Below are positions 51,465 to 62,039 of a DNA stretch of 64,000 bases, piece by piece. The notes under the pieces were generated by a model. That model ran no database searches. It saw nothing but the letters and a program-made list of their open reading frames with translations, and was not told the DNA's origin. Position 1 is the first letter of the stretch; every line of letters starts with the position of its first letter. The position numbers were made by a program, and so were the translations under genes. The DNA comes from Agapetus fuscipes (taxonomy: Eukaryota; Arthropoda; Insecta; Trichoptera; Glossosomatidae), in NCBI GenBank assembly GCA_951799405.1, contig OX637334.1, positions 13,888,001 through 13,952,000 on the forward strand. The letters are read 5' to 3'.

Positions 51465-51778
51465 TTAAAAATTGAGGAATGGATTATGTGTCAAGATGTG
51501 AGTGTTTTTACATTACATTTTCAATTTGTTTTGTAATAATTTCAGTTTTGTTTTTTTGTTTTGTTTTATTTTGTTTCAAAAATTATATTATATTTGCAAT
51601 ATAACTATGAATTATAATTATAAATAAAGATGAATAAACATTATATATGTTATATATAATTCATGTTTTAAAAATTAGCTGTTGTTTTATTTATGAAGAG
51701 TCCGGTGGGGCATATGACTTTTGAAAAGACTTCGGTGGGGCACGGCATTAGGACGGTTGGGAAACACTGATCTACATT

Positions 51779-52135
51779 GTCTCTAATAAAGATGAGATAA
51801 TAATATGTTAACTAACACCTCCTCCATGCAGTAAAGTAAAGCTTACACCAGAAGTTTCACCCCTTCCGCCGAGAGGAGGTTCTAGAAGCCGCGGCAGATC
51901 CTTGAGTGCAGCTTACGGGAACCGCCAAACCTCCTAACTAGAAGCAGGAAGCCATGGCCGAGGGGACTGGTGTACTGATTAATATTAGATTAGACATATC
52001 AAAATAATAAGATATCTGCACTAACCCAGTGCGTCAGAATTAAAATCACTGCCTTTGAGATGTGAGGATAATATGCCGTTAAACCGCAACTAAACTACTT
52101 ACCAGTGGAACTATTTTTTTTTACGGATAAGTAAT
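51779..52135. other. Unassigned, includes a GC-rich patch
   Basis: About 51880-51960 is GC-richer (GAAGCCGCGGCAGATCCTTG). A similar phrase, GAAACTGCGGCGGATCCTTG, occurs near 52665, so a small two-copy repeat is likely. No gene. Confidence 0.4.
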
Positions 52136-52137
52136 TA

Positions 52138-52348
52138 AATTGCAACTAACGCAATGTTAAAACGTAATAAAAAGTGGTTCACTTCACCAATCAATGTCAC
52201 CCTGTTTCAGGGAAGGGCTACACTTGTTGCAGGGTTTATGTTCATGTGAGAATTTTTGCCTTGTAAGTCCAAATGTGTTAACGCAAAATAACACGTGCCT
52301 GCTCGTGAGCATGCATTGAATGTGAATGTTAAATATTAATTTATCAGA
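52138..52348 (+). repeat. Rep-B copy, head truncated
   Basis: AAAAAGTGGTTCACTTCACC, TGTCACCCTGTTTCAGGGAA, AACACGTGCCTGCTCGTGAG (E-box kept), GAATGTTAAATATTAATTTA. Confidence 0.75.
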
Positions 52349-52349
52349 T

Positions 52350-53215
52350 TGATTCTTTCATGTAGATTCAATGAAAATATTTAGTGTAAGTACTGAATAT
52401 TTTTGATGCGACTCATGCGGACACAAATTCTCAAATAGCAAAGCCTTGGCTCATCCGCAGTCTACAGTACATTATTTCCAAACAAAAAACGATGGTCCAC
52501 ATATAAGCTGTGGATCAAATGTTTTGTGAATAGCACTGTTTAAAAACAAGTTCATCCTACGTTATCTGACGTCACTTTCTGGAACAAAATAATTCATCTG
52601 AGGTGATTTTGCTAGTATGTTAGCTTATTACATATTTCATGGCTTGAGTATAAAGTATGTTGTAGAAACTGCGGCGGATCCTTGTCTCAGCTAGAAGGCA
52701 CTCGCGCCTTTTTAAATGTTAAAGTTGACAGCCAGTAATGACATAGTTTATGGCTGGTTGGCGTAAGTCGTAAAACAAACTTATAATTCAAGTTCTGATG
52801 AACATCTTGTAGGGTTATTTTTAATGATGTAACTGTTGCTCTGACGTTATTCCGCAAGGAGCGGAAATGTCAGCGGAGACGTCGTAACCACTAGACAACA
52901 CCCAGTCGTATTTTATTGAAAATTTTAGGATAAAATTTAAAAATGGTGAGCAATTATCTGGGATTAGGAACGTATTTTATAAAAGCAGCTCTTGCCGCCT
53001 AATGATGATTAAGGGTTGGCTCAGCAAATAGCATTATTTCCGCCATAATTTCAGGCAGCGACGATTAAAATTATTATGAGCTCGTTTTTAATCTTATTTA
53101 TCTTTCAAAACCGACACCATTATCTGTTCTTGATTGTAAAACAAACACTGTTACTGTAACTCTCGCGAAATATCACTAAGTATTATAAAATGCTATGAGT
53201 TTCTTCTTCTTGATG
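52350..53215. other. Unassigned sequence
   Basis: AATTCTCAAATAGCAAAGCC near 52424 repeats a phrase seen near 10290. No gene recognised. Confidence 0.35.
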
Positions 53216-53219
53216 AAGG

Positions 53220-53325
53220 TGAATCTGTAACCTAAGTTGCAAAGATATGTCAACATTTAAGATATGATAAGTGAACCATTTTTCACATTACGGGTAATCA
53301 GCCTCATACTTATCCATGCATCAAT
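53220..53325 (-). repeat. Rep-B copy with large internal deletion
   Basis: Tail side AACCTAAGTTGCAAAGATAT and head side GGTAATCAGCCTCATACTTA are joined through GTGAACCATTTTTCACA. The middle is missing. Confidence 0.7.
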
Positions 53326-53379
53326 ATGGATTCTTAGATTAAGATTATTACACGAATTCGATTATAAATTGTTGACCCT

Positions 53380-53466
53380 ATGTCCGAGCGGACTACGGTT
53401 ACAAAGCAACGCTGTTTTGAGTTTCGTCCTTGGAGATAACTTTGACCCTGGTTCAACAGATGTTAT
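53380..53466 (+). repeat. Unclassified repeat, copy 2 of 2
   Basis: GGAGATAACTTTGACCCTGG and TTCAACAGATGTTATCG match the segment near 34290-34320. Confidence 0.5.
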
Positions 53467-54386
53467 CGAAAAATTGTTAAATAATAATGCAATAAAATAA
53501 TAAAGTATTAATTGATAATGCAAATATCTGTTTCTGGCCAGGTAAAAATTGATTGTGTGAATTGCATTTCCCTTCATGAATTTATTGACTATTTGACATC
53601 ATACTAATGTAATGAAGGTCTGGGAAAACATTCAATTTAATTATCAACTTGGAAGTCTACAATTCTGACTGTTGAAAATGGCCATCTGCATACTGGATAT
53701 AAGAGAGCTAAAACACATTTAACATTTTGTTACTTGGTCACTTACATGTGTTATTTCAGACATATGTTATTTTAACATCTACCCCAAGTATACAACTTTG
53801 CGTATTTACTTAACCAAAATAGAGTGGAAAATTAAACGTTCGTTGAGGCGATGTTTTAGTTTACATACATTTTTGATGAAACATTACGGTCGATTTTAAT
53901 GTAATTGTTTATACTTGCGTTGCAGTGCATGTTTTGCTTATAAACCTGCGTTACCGTCCACATCGCGAACCGCAAAACTGAATAATGCAAACATCACGCA
54001 AATTACCATATTTCCCCATTAACTGTAACACCAACAGGACATTTTATGTATGACGGGACATTTCATCTAAATTTCATTGACGGATGTGTATCGAGCAATA
54101 AAGTAAGGAGAAGTGTTGCACACATAAATAAATAAAAGCTAGGAATATTGCAGAGTCTCAATTATCCAGTTAACCTAGCTTCCTCATTCAGAAGTTTCAT
54201 CTGCATTTAAAACTTAGCAAGGAAGAAACCTCAAGAAGCGAAATATCTTGGAATAGAATTTAACTAATTTGTGATAATTTTAAGTACTTAGTTAATGTAA
54301 GTAAATTAAGTAAATAATTAATTAATGTACTAGCACAAATTTGTACAAGTAATGAATATATGGTTTTCGGGGAACTGGAAAATCAA
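53467..54386. other. Unassigned AT-rich sequence
   Basis: Holds a TTTTAGTTTACATACATTTT phrase (near 53855) of the decayed type mentioned at 33.7 kb. No gene recognised. Confidence 0.35.
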
Positions 54387-55522
54387 CATATCGACGGTAA
54401 AAAGCCTATTTGACTTAAGCGACATCATGGGCGATATTGAGTTATATACATCGTTTTTCTTGGTTTTTCAAGCTGCGTCGAATGGTCTAACTTTTGGCGC
54501 GATCAGATAACTTTTTTGTCGCTTAAGTCATAAAGCACCTTGTATGGCGTTTATAAATTTCATGGACTGATGTCCCACGATTTATGACACTTTTTAACGA
54601 AATGTCGTTAAAGTATACTCTTACAAGTTGTTGGTGGTGCATATCCTAAATGTACTTGACGACTTGAGAGTGGACGAGGTAGTTAAGTTAGATAGGCATG
54701 CTGTGTATGCAATATTCAAAGTCGCATAAGTAATTTCACTTTACCATAAAAAATATGACTTTGTCGTATAAATTAATAAGACTCATAGTGGATCTATCAC
54801 AAATGGTGCTTAAGTCATTTATCCTCATTTTACTTACTAAATGACTGTCGGTTCAGCATTAAGCGCTCTTGCAATACATCACTGGGGATGTCGCTTGAGC
54901 AAAGTGTCCTTCCAAATTTTTATAATAAAACTGGCGCATAAGCTATTTATCTTCAAGATCAATGTAATTATTATTGGCATTTGAATCTATTCAAACAAAT
55001 GATTTTGGAATGGTCGTTGGCGCTTAAGCTGAACCAAATAAACATGGGTTGTCGTTTAATGTAGTCTTGTGTGAATAGATGTGCATTGAAGATGTCGCTT
55101 CAGTAGTATTTTAAACGTGCTATCGGTTGGTTGATGCTCTGCAACGCCAGGATCTCAGTCAACACTCGGAATTGATGTATCTACGGGAAGTTATTGTTTG
55201 TTGTCGATGAAAAATATTTCCATATTTTATTACCATTAACTAGTGGATGTTCACAAAATGAGTATCTATGTTTACATAATTATTACGATACTGCTTACTA
55301 AGATTTTAATTAAATTTTAGTAAGCAGTATCCAGTGAAATATTCCAGTGAAAAAAAACACATTGACAGAAAAGGAGTAGTTGTGCCCGAAAAAAAAAAGA
55401 TCCAACCCTGCTATACTGGTAATGATACGAGTACAAAGACGTGCACCAATAATGTGGAGAAATAACATAATACAAAGTTTATTTCAACATTATTGGAAGA
55501 TTGAAAATTAAGCCACGAAAGA

Positions 55523-56065
55523 ATGGCTAGTGGTAATGACAAAAAGGGCAAAAATAAGAGAAAAGGATCGAAGGTCTCTGACAATCATCATTATACATTT
55601 TCATATTTCATAAATGAAGGTGAAAAGAGGAAACAGGTGTGCCAATTTTTTTTTATTAAACACCCTTATCACATCACAAAAAAATCTTCACACATACATG
55701 CCTGTTGATTCTATGCACTCCGTGATAGAAGGCAGTGTGTCAAAAAATATTATTTGGGCTCCATCACCATGGAGCACAGTATTTGAGCTAGCTAGAAAAT
55801 CACTCAGGTAGCCTTATTATGTTGAAATTCTGACCCATACGGATATTTTTGGGTGGAGTGGAATTTCCTATAAATATTTTAAAGGAAATTAAGCCGAATT
55901 AGAAAAGCTACATTGAAAAAACAGATGCCCAACAAAATCTTGGTAAAAACACGATGGATCCAGATGTCACAAGCGAGGAGATCCTAGTGTGTGGCACCAA
56001 AGAAAAACCTGCAGAAAATATTTATAAAAGACGTCTGGCTGTACGAAAGAAGAAGTATTATGATC
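55523..56065 (+). pseudogene. Degenerate transposase of the Sola-like element
   Basis: Starts MASGNDKKGKNKRKGSKVS, then HHYTFSYFINEGEKRKQVCQ. A run of T causes a frameshift, after which FFLLNTLITSQKN and PVDSMHSVIEGSVSKNIIW continue in the next frame. A third frame gives PYYVEILTHTDIFGWSG. This order (YxFxxF, VC, FFLNTL, then MPVDSMHxxIE) is one I associate with insect transposases of the Sola group, but the assignment is from memory. The central catalytic region is largely missing, the frame is broken at least twice and several stops follow. Confidence 0.55.
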
Positions 56066-56214
56066 TTGTGTAATACATTCGTCTTACCACAAAGGTATTG
56101 GGCAGAGGATACAGATATTCCTCACGATAATGAAACAGTTGAGCTGTTGAGCTGCTCTTGAACTCGAATGTTGAGGATATCGAAATACCTACTACGTCAT
56201 TATTTAATCATAAG

Positions 56215-56385
56215 GTCTTTATTTTTTTTTATCAATATGTACAAAATATTACAATAAAAAAATCTAATTACAATAAATACTCCCCAAAGTAAGCATAGCT
56301 TGTGTTTTGGGGAGGATACAAACTTATCTTAACTTAAAATTAATCACTTAATAGATAAACATCGTAAAAAAATTAGTATATACGC
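56215..56385 (-). mobile_element. LINE 3' end fragment inside the Sola-like element
   Basis: Minus strand: TTTGTATCCTCCCCAAAACA, CAAGCTATGCTTACTTTGGG, GAGTATTTATTGTAATTAGA and an A-rich end (poly-T at about 56221, plus view). The CCCCAAA/TTTGGGG hairpin followed by an A/T-rich tail is typical of an insect non-LTR 3' terminus. No coding part remains. Confidence 0.5.
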
Positions 56386-56809
56386 CATTTGTAATACCTA
56401 TTCATGTGAAACCTGTGCTATTTCATTTAATTGCATGATATTTTTGTTAATTTAGTTTAACTTTAGTACTTTGAATTGTGTGTATTTAGTTTTATTTTAA
56501 TCTGCCACTTTCTGTGTGGAGTCATTAATTATTATTTTATTTTCTTGTAAGTAACTACTACTGCTTTTCAAAAACATCAAAGGTATTCAATTAATGTTAT
56601 CTGCATGTTTTTTATAAACTTAACCATTTATTGTAAACATATAAACAAAAACTGTGTTCGTAGTTTTTCCACTCAGGTATGTAGGTACTCGTACAATATG
56701 TATATGTATATATATATTTTTTTAGCATCTGAAGGATGTTAGAGCCATATTTTAGTTTCAAAAGGTTTAAGAGGTTTTAAACATATTGGTGATAGATTTA
56801 GATTTGTAT

Positions 56810-57269
56810 TAGGGATTAGCCGAAATTCGTTTTACATTCGGTTAAACTGAATTTCGGCAGCTTGCCGAAAATGCCGAAAAATCGGTCGAAGAAAAAGTAA
56901 AATAAAATACTTACTTGCATCATTTTGACTGTTATAATTGGATGCCATAGTATATTTTATAGCCGTGAAATAAAAATTAAGCCTTTATATACTCACTCAT
57001 GGATATTTATTTAAGTTTACATTAACGTAAAATTTGATAAAAATTAAATCTTCTTCTACTCCGTTACATAGATATCAGATTGAAACAAAAATGAAATGAA
57101 TGAAGTATTCTTCTAACCAACGATAGTAACTAGAAGCTATAATGCGTAACTTTTTTTTACCTTATTTTACCGAACCGAAATTTGACTGAACTTCGACCAA
57201 ATTTTTCATTTTAACCAAATGTTCGGCCGAAGTTCGTATTCGTTTCAAACCACATTTGACCCATCACTA
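56810..57269. mobile_element. hAT-type MITE inside the Sola-like element (460 bp)
   Basis: Imperfect inverted ends: TAGGGATTAGCCGAAATTCG and, inverted, TAGTGATGGGTCAAATGTGG. Flanks ATTTGTAT (56802-56809) and ATTTTTAT (57270-57277) match at 7 of 8 bases, fitting an 8-bp hAT duplication. Sub-terminal sequence is rich in CCGAA/TTCGG motifs. No coding capacity. Confidence 0.7.
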
Positions 57270-58137
57270 ATTTTTATACAATTTTTAAGAATAGATTTGA
57301 GCTCGTTCAATAAATGATGTTGTTAGAAGCTATTGAAATGTGTAGGTACTATTATGATAATGTTTCAATTCTTCTTTATTGCTATTATTTTGCTTGTTTT
57401 TAATTATGTGTTATCATTAATTTGTGGTCTCAAATAACCTTTTTTAGTTTACTGCTATTTTCTGCATTTATGTAGGTACTTATTATTATTTCATATTTTG
57501 GCTCAATTAAAAGCATTGTGAAAAACGTATACCTACTCTCATTATTTGTTCCTACCACAGATCTTTCGTATAGAAAAATAATACAGGCTTGTCTTTTAAG
57601 TCAGATATACGCTTTACGAATAGGCATTGTTTTTACGGATAAGTCATTTTACTTCTCAAGGTATAAACTTTATGTGGCGTATGAATTAAATAGCCCTATT
57701 TAAACAAAAGGAAAATATTGATTTAAGTCTTTTTACCTCGAAATAAAAAAAGTTGAGTCGGTACTTAAGGCATTTTCATACATTTATGACAGAAAGTAAA
57801 ATGGCGCATCAGTCATTTATCCTCAAATAATTATGAATGCCAAATTGCTTAAACGACAGTATCTCAATTATGTATATGTTTATCTTAAATCCACTTATGT
57901 TAAAAAAAAGCAAATAAAAAACTAAGCATTGCCTCCTTACATTTTTTTTTATTTAGTCCACTAACAAAAATGTTATGGCAGATAATAAAAAAAAAAAACA
58001 GTTTTTTGGCTCTCCTGTAAAATTGACTTTTTGTCGCTTAAGTCATATAGGCTTTTTACCGTCGATATGGTTGCCTAACTATGATTGAAATACTATGCAT
58101 GTCCCTGAAATAAAATATATGTGGTGTATACAAATAG

Positions 58138-58197
58138 AGTTATTCTAGAATCGATAGAATCTAGAATCGCAATAGTCTAGAATCGCTTATTCTAGAA
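58138..58197. repeat. TCTAGAATCG cluster
   Basis: TCTAGAATCG occurs three times exactly and twice partially within about 60 bases, with irregular spacers. TCTAGA is itself palindromic. Confidence 0.75.
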
Positions 58198-58285
58198 AAG
58201 GGCAGAAAAAAGTGGAGGCGCATCTGCGGAGGTACCGGCCACCTCTAGTGGAACGGCGCGGCGGCAGGATACAGTACAGCTTAGA
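58195..58285 (+). pseudogene. Tail-T 3' terminus
   Basis: KKWRRICGGTGHL followed by GGAACGGCGCGGCGGCAGGA matches the end of the copy at 3.5 kb. Only the terminus is present. Confidence 0.55.
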
Positions 58286-58313
58286 ATGTGTGTGAGTGTG
58301 TGTTTTTCTAGAG

Positions 58314-58562
58314 TTCTGATTGATAGCTCAGCTTGTAGAATACTTGCGTTCAAACTTAGAGAGTGCTGGGGTTCGATCTCCACCTAGGATGTCAGAAATT
58401 ATTTTTTGTTGTTGTGTTTATTTAAAAACGTAAAAATCATTGCAACAATAAGGTTTACTCAGCTTTTACAATTTAAGATAACCTACCCCGTCCGAGCCAG
58501 GAAACCGTCACTTCAAGTGAAGTGAACAATGCGATAAAAATTTGCACTCTACGTGCAGCTAA
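58314..58562 (+). repeat. SINE-F copy
   Basis: GATTGATAGCTCAGCTTGTA (A-box region), GGGGTTCGATCTCCACC (B-box), GGTTTACTCAGCTTTTACAA, CGTCACTTCAAGTGAAGTG. The 3' end is degraded. Confidence 0.75.
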
Positions 58563-58564
58563 GT

Positions 58565-59135
58565 TGCGTTTAGACACAAGTTTTTTATTATTAAGTTTCA
58601 AATGAATATTATGACGATGGATTTTAGAATGTCGGTACACAATAGCATATTGTTACCAACATTGATGTATGGGAGTGAAGCATGGTCTACGAATGAAATC
58701 GAAATGAGCAAGGTATGTACAGTAAAAATGAAACACTTGAAGAGTATGCCAGGAAAAAGTGTAAAATGTAGAGTTAAGAATGAATGGGGGAAAAGCAAAT
58801 GAAAGTTGTAAGAGGAAGTGAAAGTAAAGTACAAACTAATTTGATGAGATGTTTTGTACAGGTAAATAGAATAAATGATAAAAGACTTACAAAGTGTATA
58901 TAGGTACAGAGGAAATATGACAAGGAAAAGAGGAAAGGGATGACCAAAAAAAGTATGGTTGGATCACATTTGTGAAATTGTGAAGAAATGGGATATACAA
59001 AGCTAATGTAAAAGACGGAATGGATGAAAAAGGTGATGGATCTGAATAAATTCAAAGAGGTATGCAATAATACGAAAAAAATGAGGTTAATCTGCAGAGG
59101 CTCTGGCCACCTTTAGCGGAATGGCGACAGAGTTA
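58565..59135 (+). pseudogene. Tail-T copy, longest, degenerate
   Basis: Begins with the end of the RT region (FRMSVHNSILLPTLMYGSEA, then W). It continues through a mutated FVQVNRINDKRLTK-like part and a KKRKGM patch to KKVMDLNKFKEVCNN and ICRGSGHL. Several frameshifts and stops occur. The order matches a complete C-terminal quarter of an endonuclease/RT retrotransposon, and shows how the shorter Tail-T copies fit together. Confidence 0.7.
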
Positions 59136-59164
59136 CAATAACACAATACTATAAATTTTGGTCT

Positions 59165-59210
59165 TATCAACTGATAGGTTGGTTTGAGGTTGACCACACA
59201 TCCTGTAAAA
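59165..59210 (+). repeat. Rep-B head fragment
   Basis: CTGATAGGTTGGTTTGAGGT and TGACCACACATCCTGTAAAA. Confidence 0.6.
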
Positions 59211-59434
59211 TGTGCACCAGATGCGTTGTGCGATCTCTCGTTTAGCCTGCAGCAGCTCTATTATTTGATACGAGAATTACGCTGAAACAAAATGATCATA
59301 AAGCTTAAACTAAATTACACACTACCTCACAGTTTACCACGGAGCTCCGCAGTTGTAACTCTATTTAACGTATGTTACGTACCCCTAGTATATAACTTTA
59401 CGTTTAACCTCGACCATAGCGTTTACCAGATCTA

Positions 59435-59945
59435 TATTCTATAATATAAATTGCAAAGATATACTGTTAACATTCAAGAATCATTGCCAACAAGCAGACA
59501 CATTTCAGATCATATTAACAAATGCTGCATGTGCATTATTTCAAAATAAAAACCTAAACATGAAATGAACAAAAGCCCTCCAACTTTTACCAACCTTCCC
59601 TGAAACAGAGGGGACATTGCGTCTCCTTAGTGCTTGCTTGTCTTAAGTCCATCAGAGGTAATTTCACATGAGCAAAGTTTGTATGTGTACCGGACCAATG
59701 TGTTGAGAACTTATGAAAACTGGAAATAGATTTTTTTAATATTTCAAACAAGTCTCACATAACCGTGTTTTACTTTTTTATCTAAGCTTAAATTGGTAAG
59801 AATGTGATTTTAAGGAAAATTTCATTGGAAGGTCATCTTTGAATCAAACGGTAGATAAGCTAAACAAGTACTGGGGAGACTATTGTCAAAGTGAAACATT
59901 CTTTGCAGTGTGGTGGTCAGTCTCATACCAAAATATAAGTCAATG
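59435..59945 (-). repeat. Rep-B copy split by unidentified insertion
   Basis: Tail side TATAAATTGCAAAGATATAC to CCTTCCCTGAAACAGAGGGG (about 59610), then about 260 unrelated bases, then TGTCAAAGTGAAACATTC to GGTGGTCAGTCTCATACC. Confidence 0.7.
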
Positions 59946-59983
59946 AACTTTAAAAACAATCTGTAGAAAAAAAGCTCTGAAGC

Positions 59984-60264
59984 TAACAGGTCCATAGTGA
60001 GCTATCTGGAGATTGTGGGTTCGATTTCCGGCAAAGTACATACATAAACAATGTTTACTTAATTTTTAAATGTGCTTTCCGCTGGGTTGAAAAATTAATG
60101 TGCGTTTAACAAAGGTCGGCCACCGAAGTTCTATCCAGTCTTTCAACAACTGGGTTTTGATTTCAAATTTGCTCCTTCTATTTCGATGAAAGCTTGCACA
60201 AGGTTCTTGAGGTGTCATAAACATAAACACGTTTAAACAAAGCAAAACTATCTTAATATTTATT
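59984..60264 (+). repeat. SINE-A copy, diverged
   Basis: AACAGGTCCATAGTGAGCTA, GTGGGTTCGATTTCCGGC (B-box), GCTGGGTTGAAAAATTAATG, GGTTCTTGAGGTGTCATAAA. Confidence 0.75.
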
Positions 60265-60287
60265 TTATTTGATTTAAGTTCCTTTAC

Positions 60288-60700
60288 TTCTAAGTAGGTA
60301 TGTAGCTGACTTCCCACACTGTAAAAAATGGTTCACTTTGCCAATGTCACCCTGTTTCAGGGAAGGTCGGCAAGAGTTGCAGGGCTTAATATCGATACCT
60401 TAAAGGTAAAACTGAATAAGTGACATTTTGTTAACGTGGGTTTCTCAGATAAATGCACCTTTTTCACATTTTCTACGAGAGAAAACACTACATAAGTGTG
60501 AAAATCCTGTAGTGTAGGTCTTCTTAATGAGCACTTCTTTATAATTACTTCACTTATTATGTTTATTTGAAATTTGAAATGGTATGTTGAAAGTTCACGT
60601 GCGGCGTGTTTAGTCGTTAATTGATAGGGACTGCTTGTGGGCATACGTTTAATATGAATCCTCAATGTTTATACATCTTTGCTACTAAGAATATAGATAA
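60288..60700 (+). repeat. Rep-B copy split by MITE-C
   Basis: Head GTAGGTATGTAGCTGACTTC to GCAAGAGTTGCAGGGCTTAA (60389). It resumes after MITE-C with GTTCACGTGCGGCGTGTTTA (about 60591) and CTACTAAGAATATAGAT. Confidence 0.7.
60392..60560 (+). mobile_element. MITE-C copy, right end deleted, inside Rep-B
   Basis: CGATACCTTAAAGGTAAAAC, GTGGGTTTCTCAGATAAATG and GTGAAAATCCTGTAGTGTAG. It stops after TTCACTTATTATG, without the right inverted repeat. Confidence 0.75.
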
Positions 60701-60704
60701 ACGC

Positions 60705-61740
60705 TTTGGTTCAGTTTGACGGTAAGTTATATACTCCAGGTACAGAAATACGTGTGAGAGTGCCGGTCTCGTGCGAGCACGTGCGGCACATGTTTATGTG
60801 TGACATGCGAGCCGGGAATGCCGTAAAGTGACCTGAAAGTGCCGCAATGTGACCTGAACCTGTCAAGTTAATCCAGGCAGTATAATGCAAGTTACTTAAT
60901 CACTAATTCATTTTAAATCACTTTAAATTAAGCCATTTGATAAATATTTTGCATGGAATTAGAAACGGTTTTTTTACAGACCGTGATGTAGAGAAGAGAG
61001 TATTTTTCAACGTTTCGTTATAGTCGTATCCGATATGATCAAACTAACAGCAAAGTTGATATTCATTTGAGGTTCAAGCTTTCTTACACGAGTCTAAGCT
61101 AAGTAGACATGTACCTACTCGTAGTATTATTTTTCTGGTAGAAACGAAACGTCGGCAGGTGAAATAACTGCAAATAGAACAACAACAAAAAACTACTACA
61201 CTTTTGTACTGTATTTTATGTTTTCAAGATAAAAAAATGTTTCTCTTCATTTTTAATTAATACAACTTTCTTGTTTTGAAAAAGTGCAACTAGAACACGT
61301 TTAAACCGGAAAGAATAATAATGATTGTTATCCAATGCCGAAAATAAAAGTGAAATGTTAAAACGTTTTTGAAAGTAATAATTACATTATTTTAAGGGCT
61401 TACATTTGATTTTACATTCAAGCTTTTATTCAATGAAATTCTCTGTGGCTAAAATAATATTGGATTTGAATTCCAAGTCTAATTTCCATTTGCAATATTC
61501 TGCGTTTTAGGTGGAATTGAAATCGCGTAGGTATATATTTCACATTCTGGGTGTGTTTTTGCATCAAATTGCTAATTTCAGTGCAAATCTATACACGTGC
61601 AGTTGACCGCTAATTTACATATATCAAACGAGTCAAAGATGGTCGTACATGTTTGTCATTCATGCATGTAGCCACAGCAGCCATGTTCGTTACCCCAGCT
61701 GATCTAGCAAGACACAACTCAAAAATATGGCGTTTTGAGG
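60705..61740. other. Unassigned, with a GC-richer patch
   Basis: About 60750-60860 is GC-richer and holds GTGACCTGAA twice (near 60828 and 60849). The rest is AT-rich DNA without recognisable features. Confidence 0.35.
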
Positions 61741-61744
61741 TTTT

Positions 61745-61965
61745 GAGTTAAATATGCAATGAGGTCCGCACATGAATAGACAATATTGTGTCACCACGCT
61801 GCCGGTTTGCTGGAGAAAAGGTCTGTAAATATTTTGTCATTGGTTGCTAAGGAAGGTAGGCCCATACAAGATTGATGACGTTTGCTCGCCAAGAAAAAGC
61901 TCCAAATTAAAAAATGATCTGAGCTCATTCGATAATACTCGTCTTTCATACTAGCTACGTGTTGA
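61745..61965 (+). repeat. Rep-I copy 3
   Basis: GACAATATTGTGTCACCACG, GGAGAAAAGGTCTG, TTGGTTGCTAAGGAAGG, CCCATACAAGATTGATGACG, TTGCTCGCCAAGA: the same order as at 7.2 kb. Confidence 0.7.
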
Positions 61966-62039
61966 TAAACTGCCATAACTCAAAGTGGCTTTCATCATAA
62001 AATTAAGGTTTATATGACACGCAATTTTGTTTAGATTAT

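Larger units (their letters stand above)
48856..51769 (+). mobile_element. hAT transposon (Buster/ZBED-like), internally deleted, 2914 bp
   Basis: Terminal inverted repeats CAGTGTTTCCCA (48856) and TGGGAAACACTG (ending 51769). A perfect 8-bp target duplication ATCTACAT lies at 48848-48855 and 51770-51777, the hAT signature. Sub-terminal GGTGGGGC motifs repeat four times near the left end and twice near the right. It carries a promoter-like region, a THAP-like ATG and a two-part transposase remnant. The intact duplication suggests a fairly recent insertion even though the transposase is dead. Confidence 0.95.
54392..58064 (+). mobile_element. Sola-like DNA transposon, decayed, 3.67 kb
   Basis: 33-base inverted ends with one mismatch, starting CGACGGTAAAAAGCCTAT and continuing TGACTTAAGCGACA. 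ATAT borders both sides (54388-54391 and 58065-58068), fitting the 4-bp duplications of Sola elements. Variants of GTCGCTTAAGTCAT recur inside both ends (for example near 54510, 54720, 54810, 54890, 54930, 55020 and 57810, 57850, 58030), like sub-terminal transposase-binding sites. A dead transposase fragment lies at 55523-56060. Two younger insertions are inside it. Confidence 0.75.

Noticed and set aside
61000..61740. Possible gene in the unassigned 61-kb stretch
   Set aside because: No frame of useful length, no splice pair and no repeat match.
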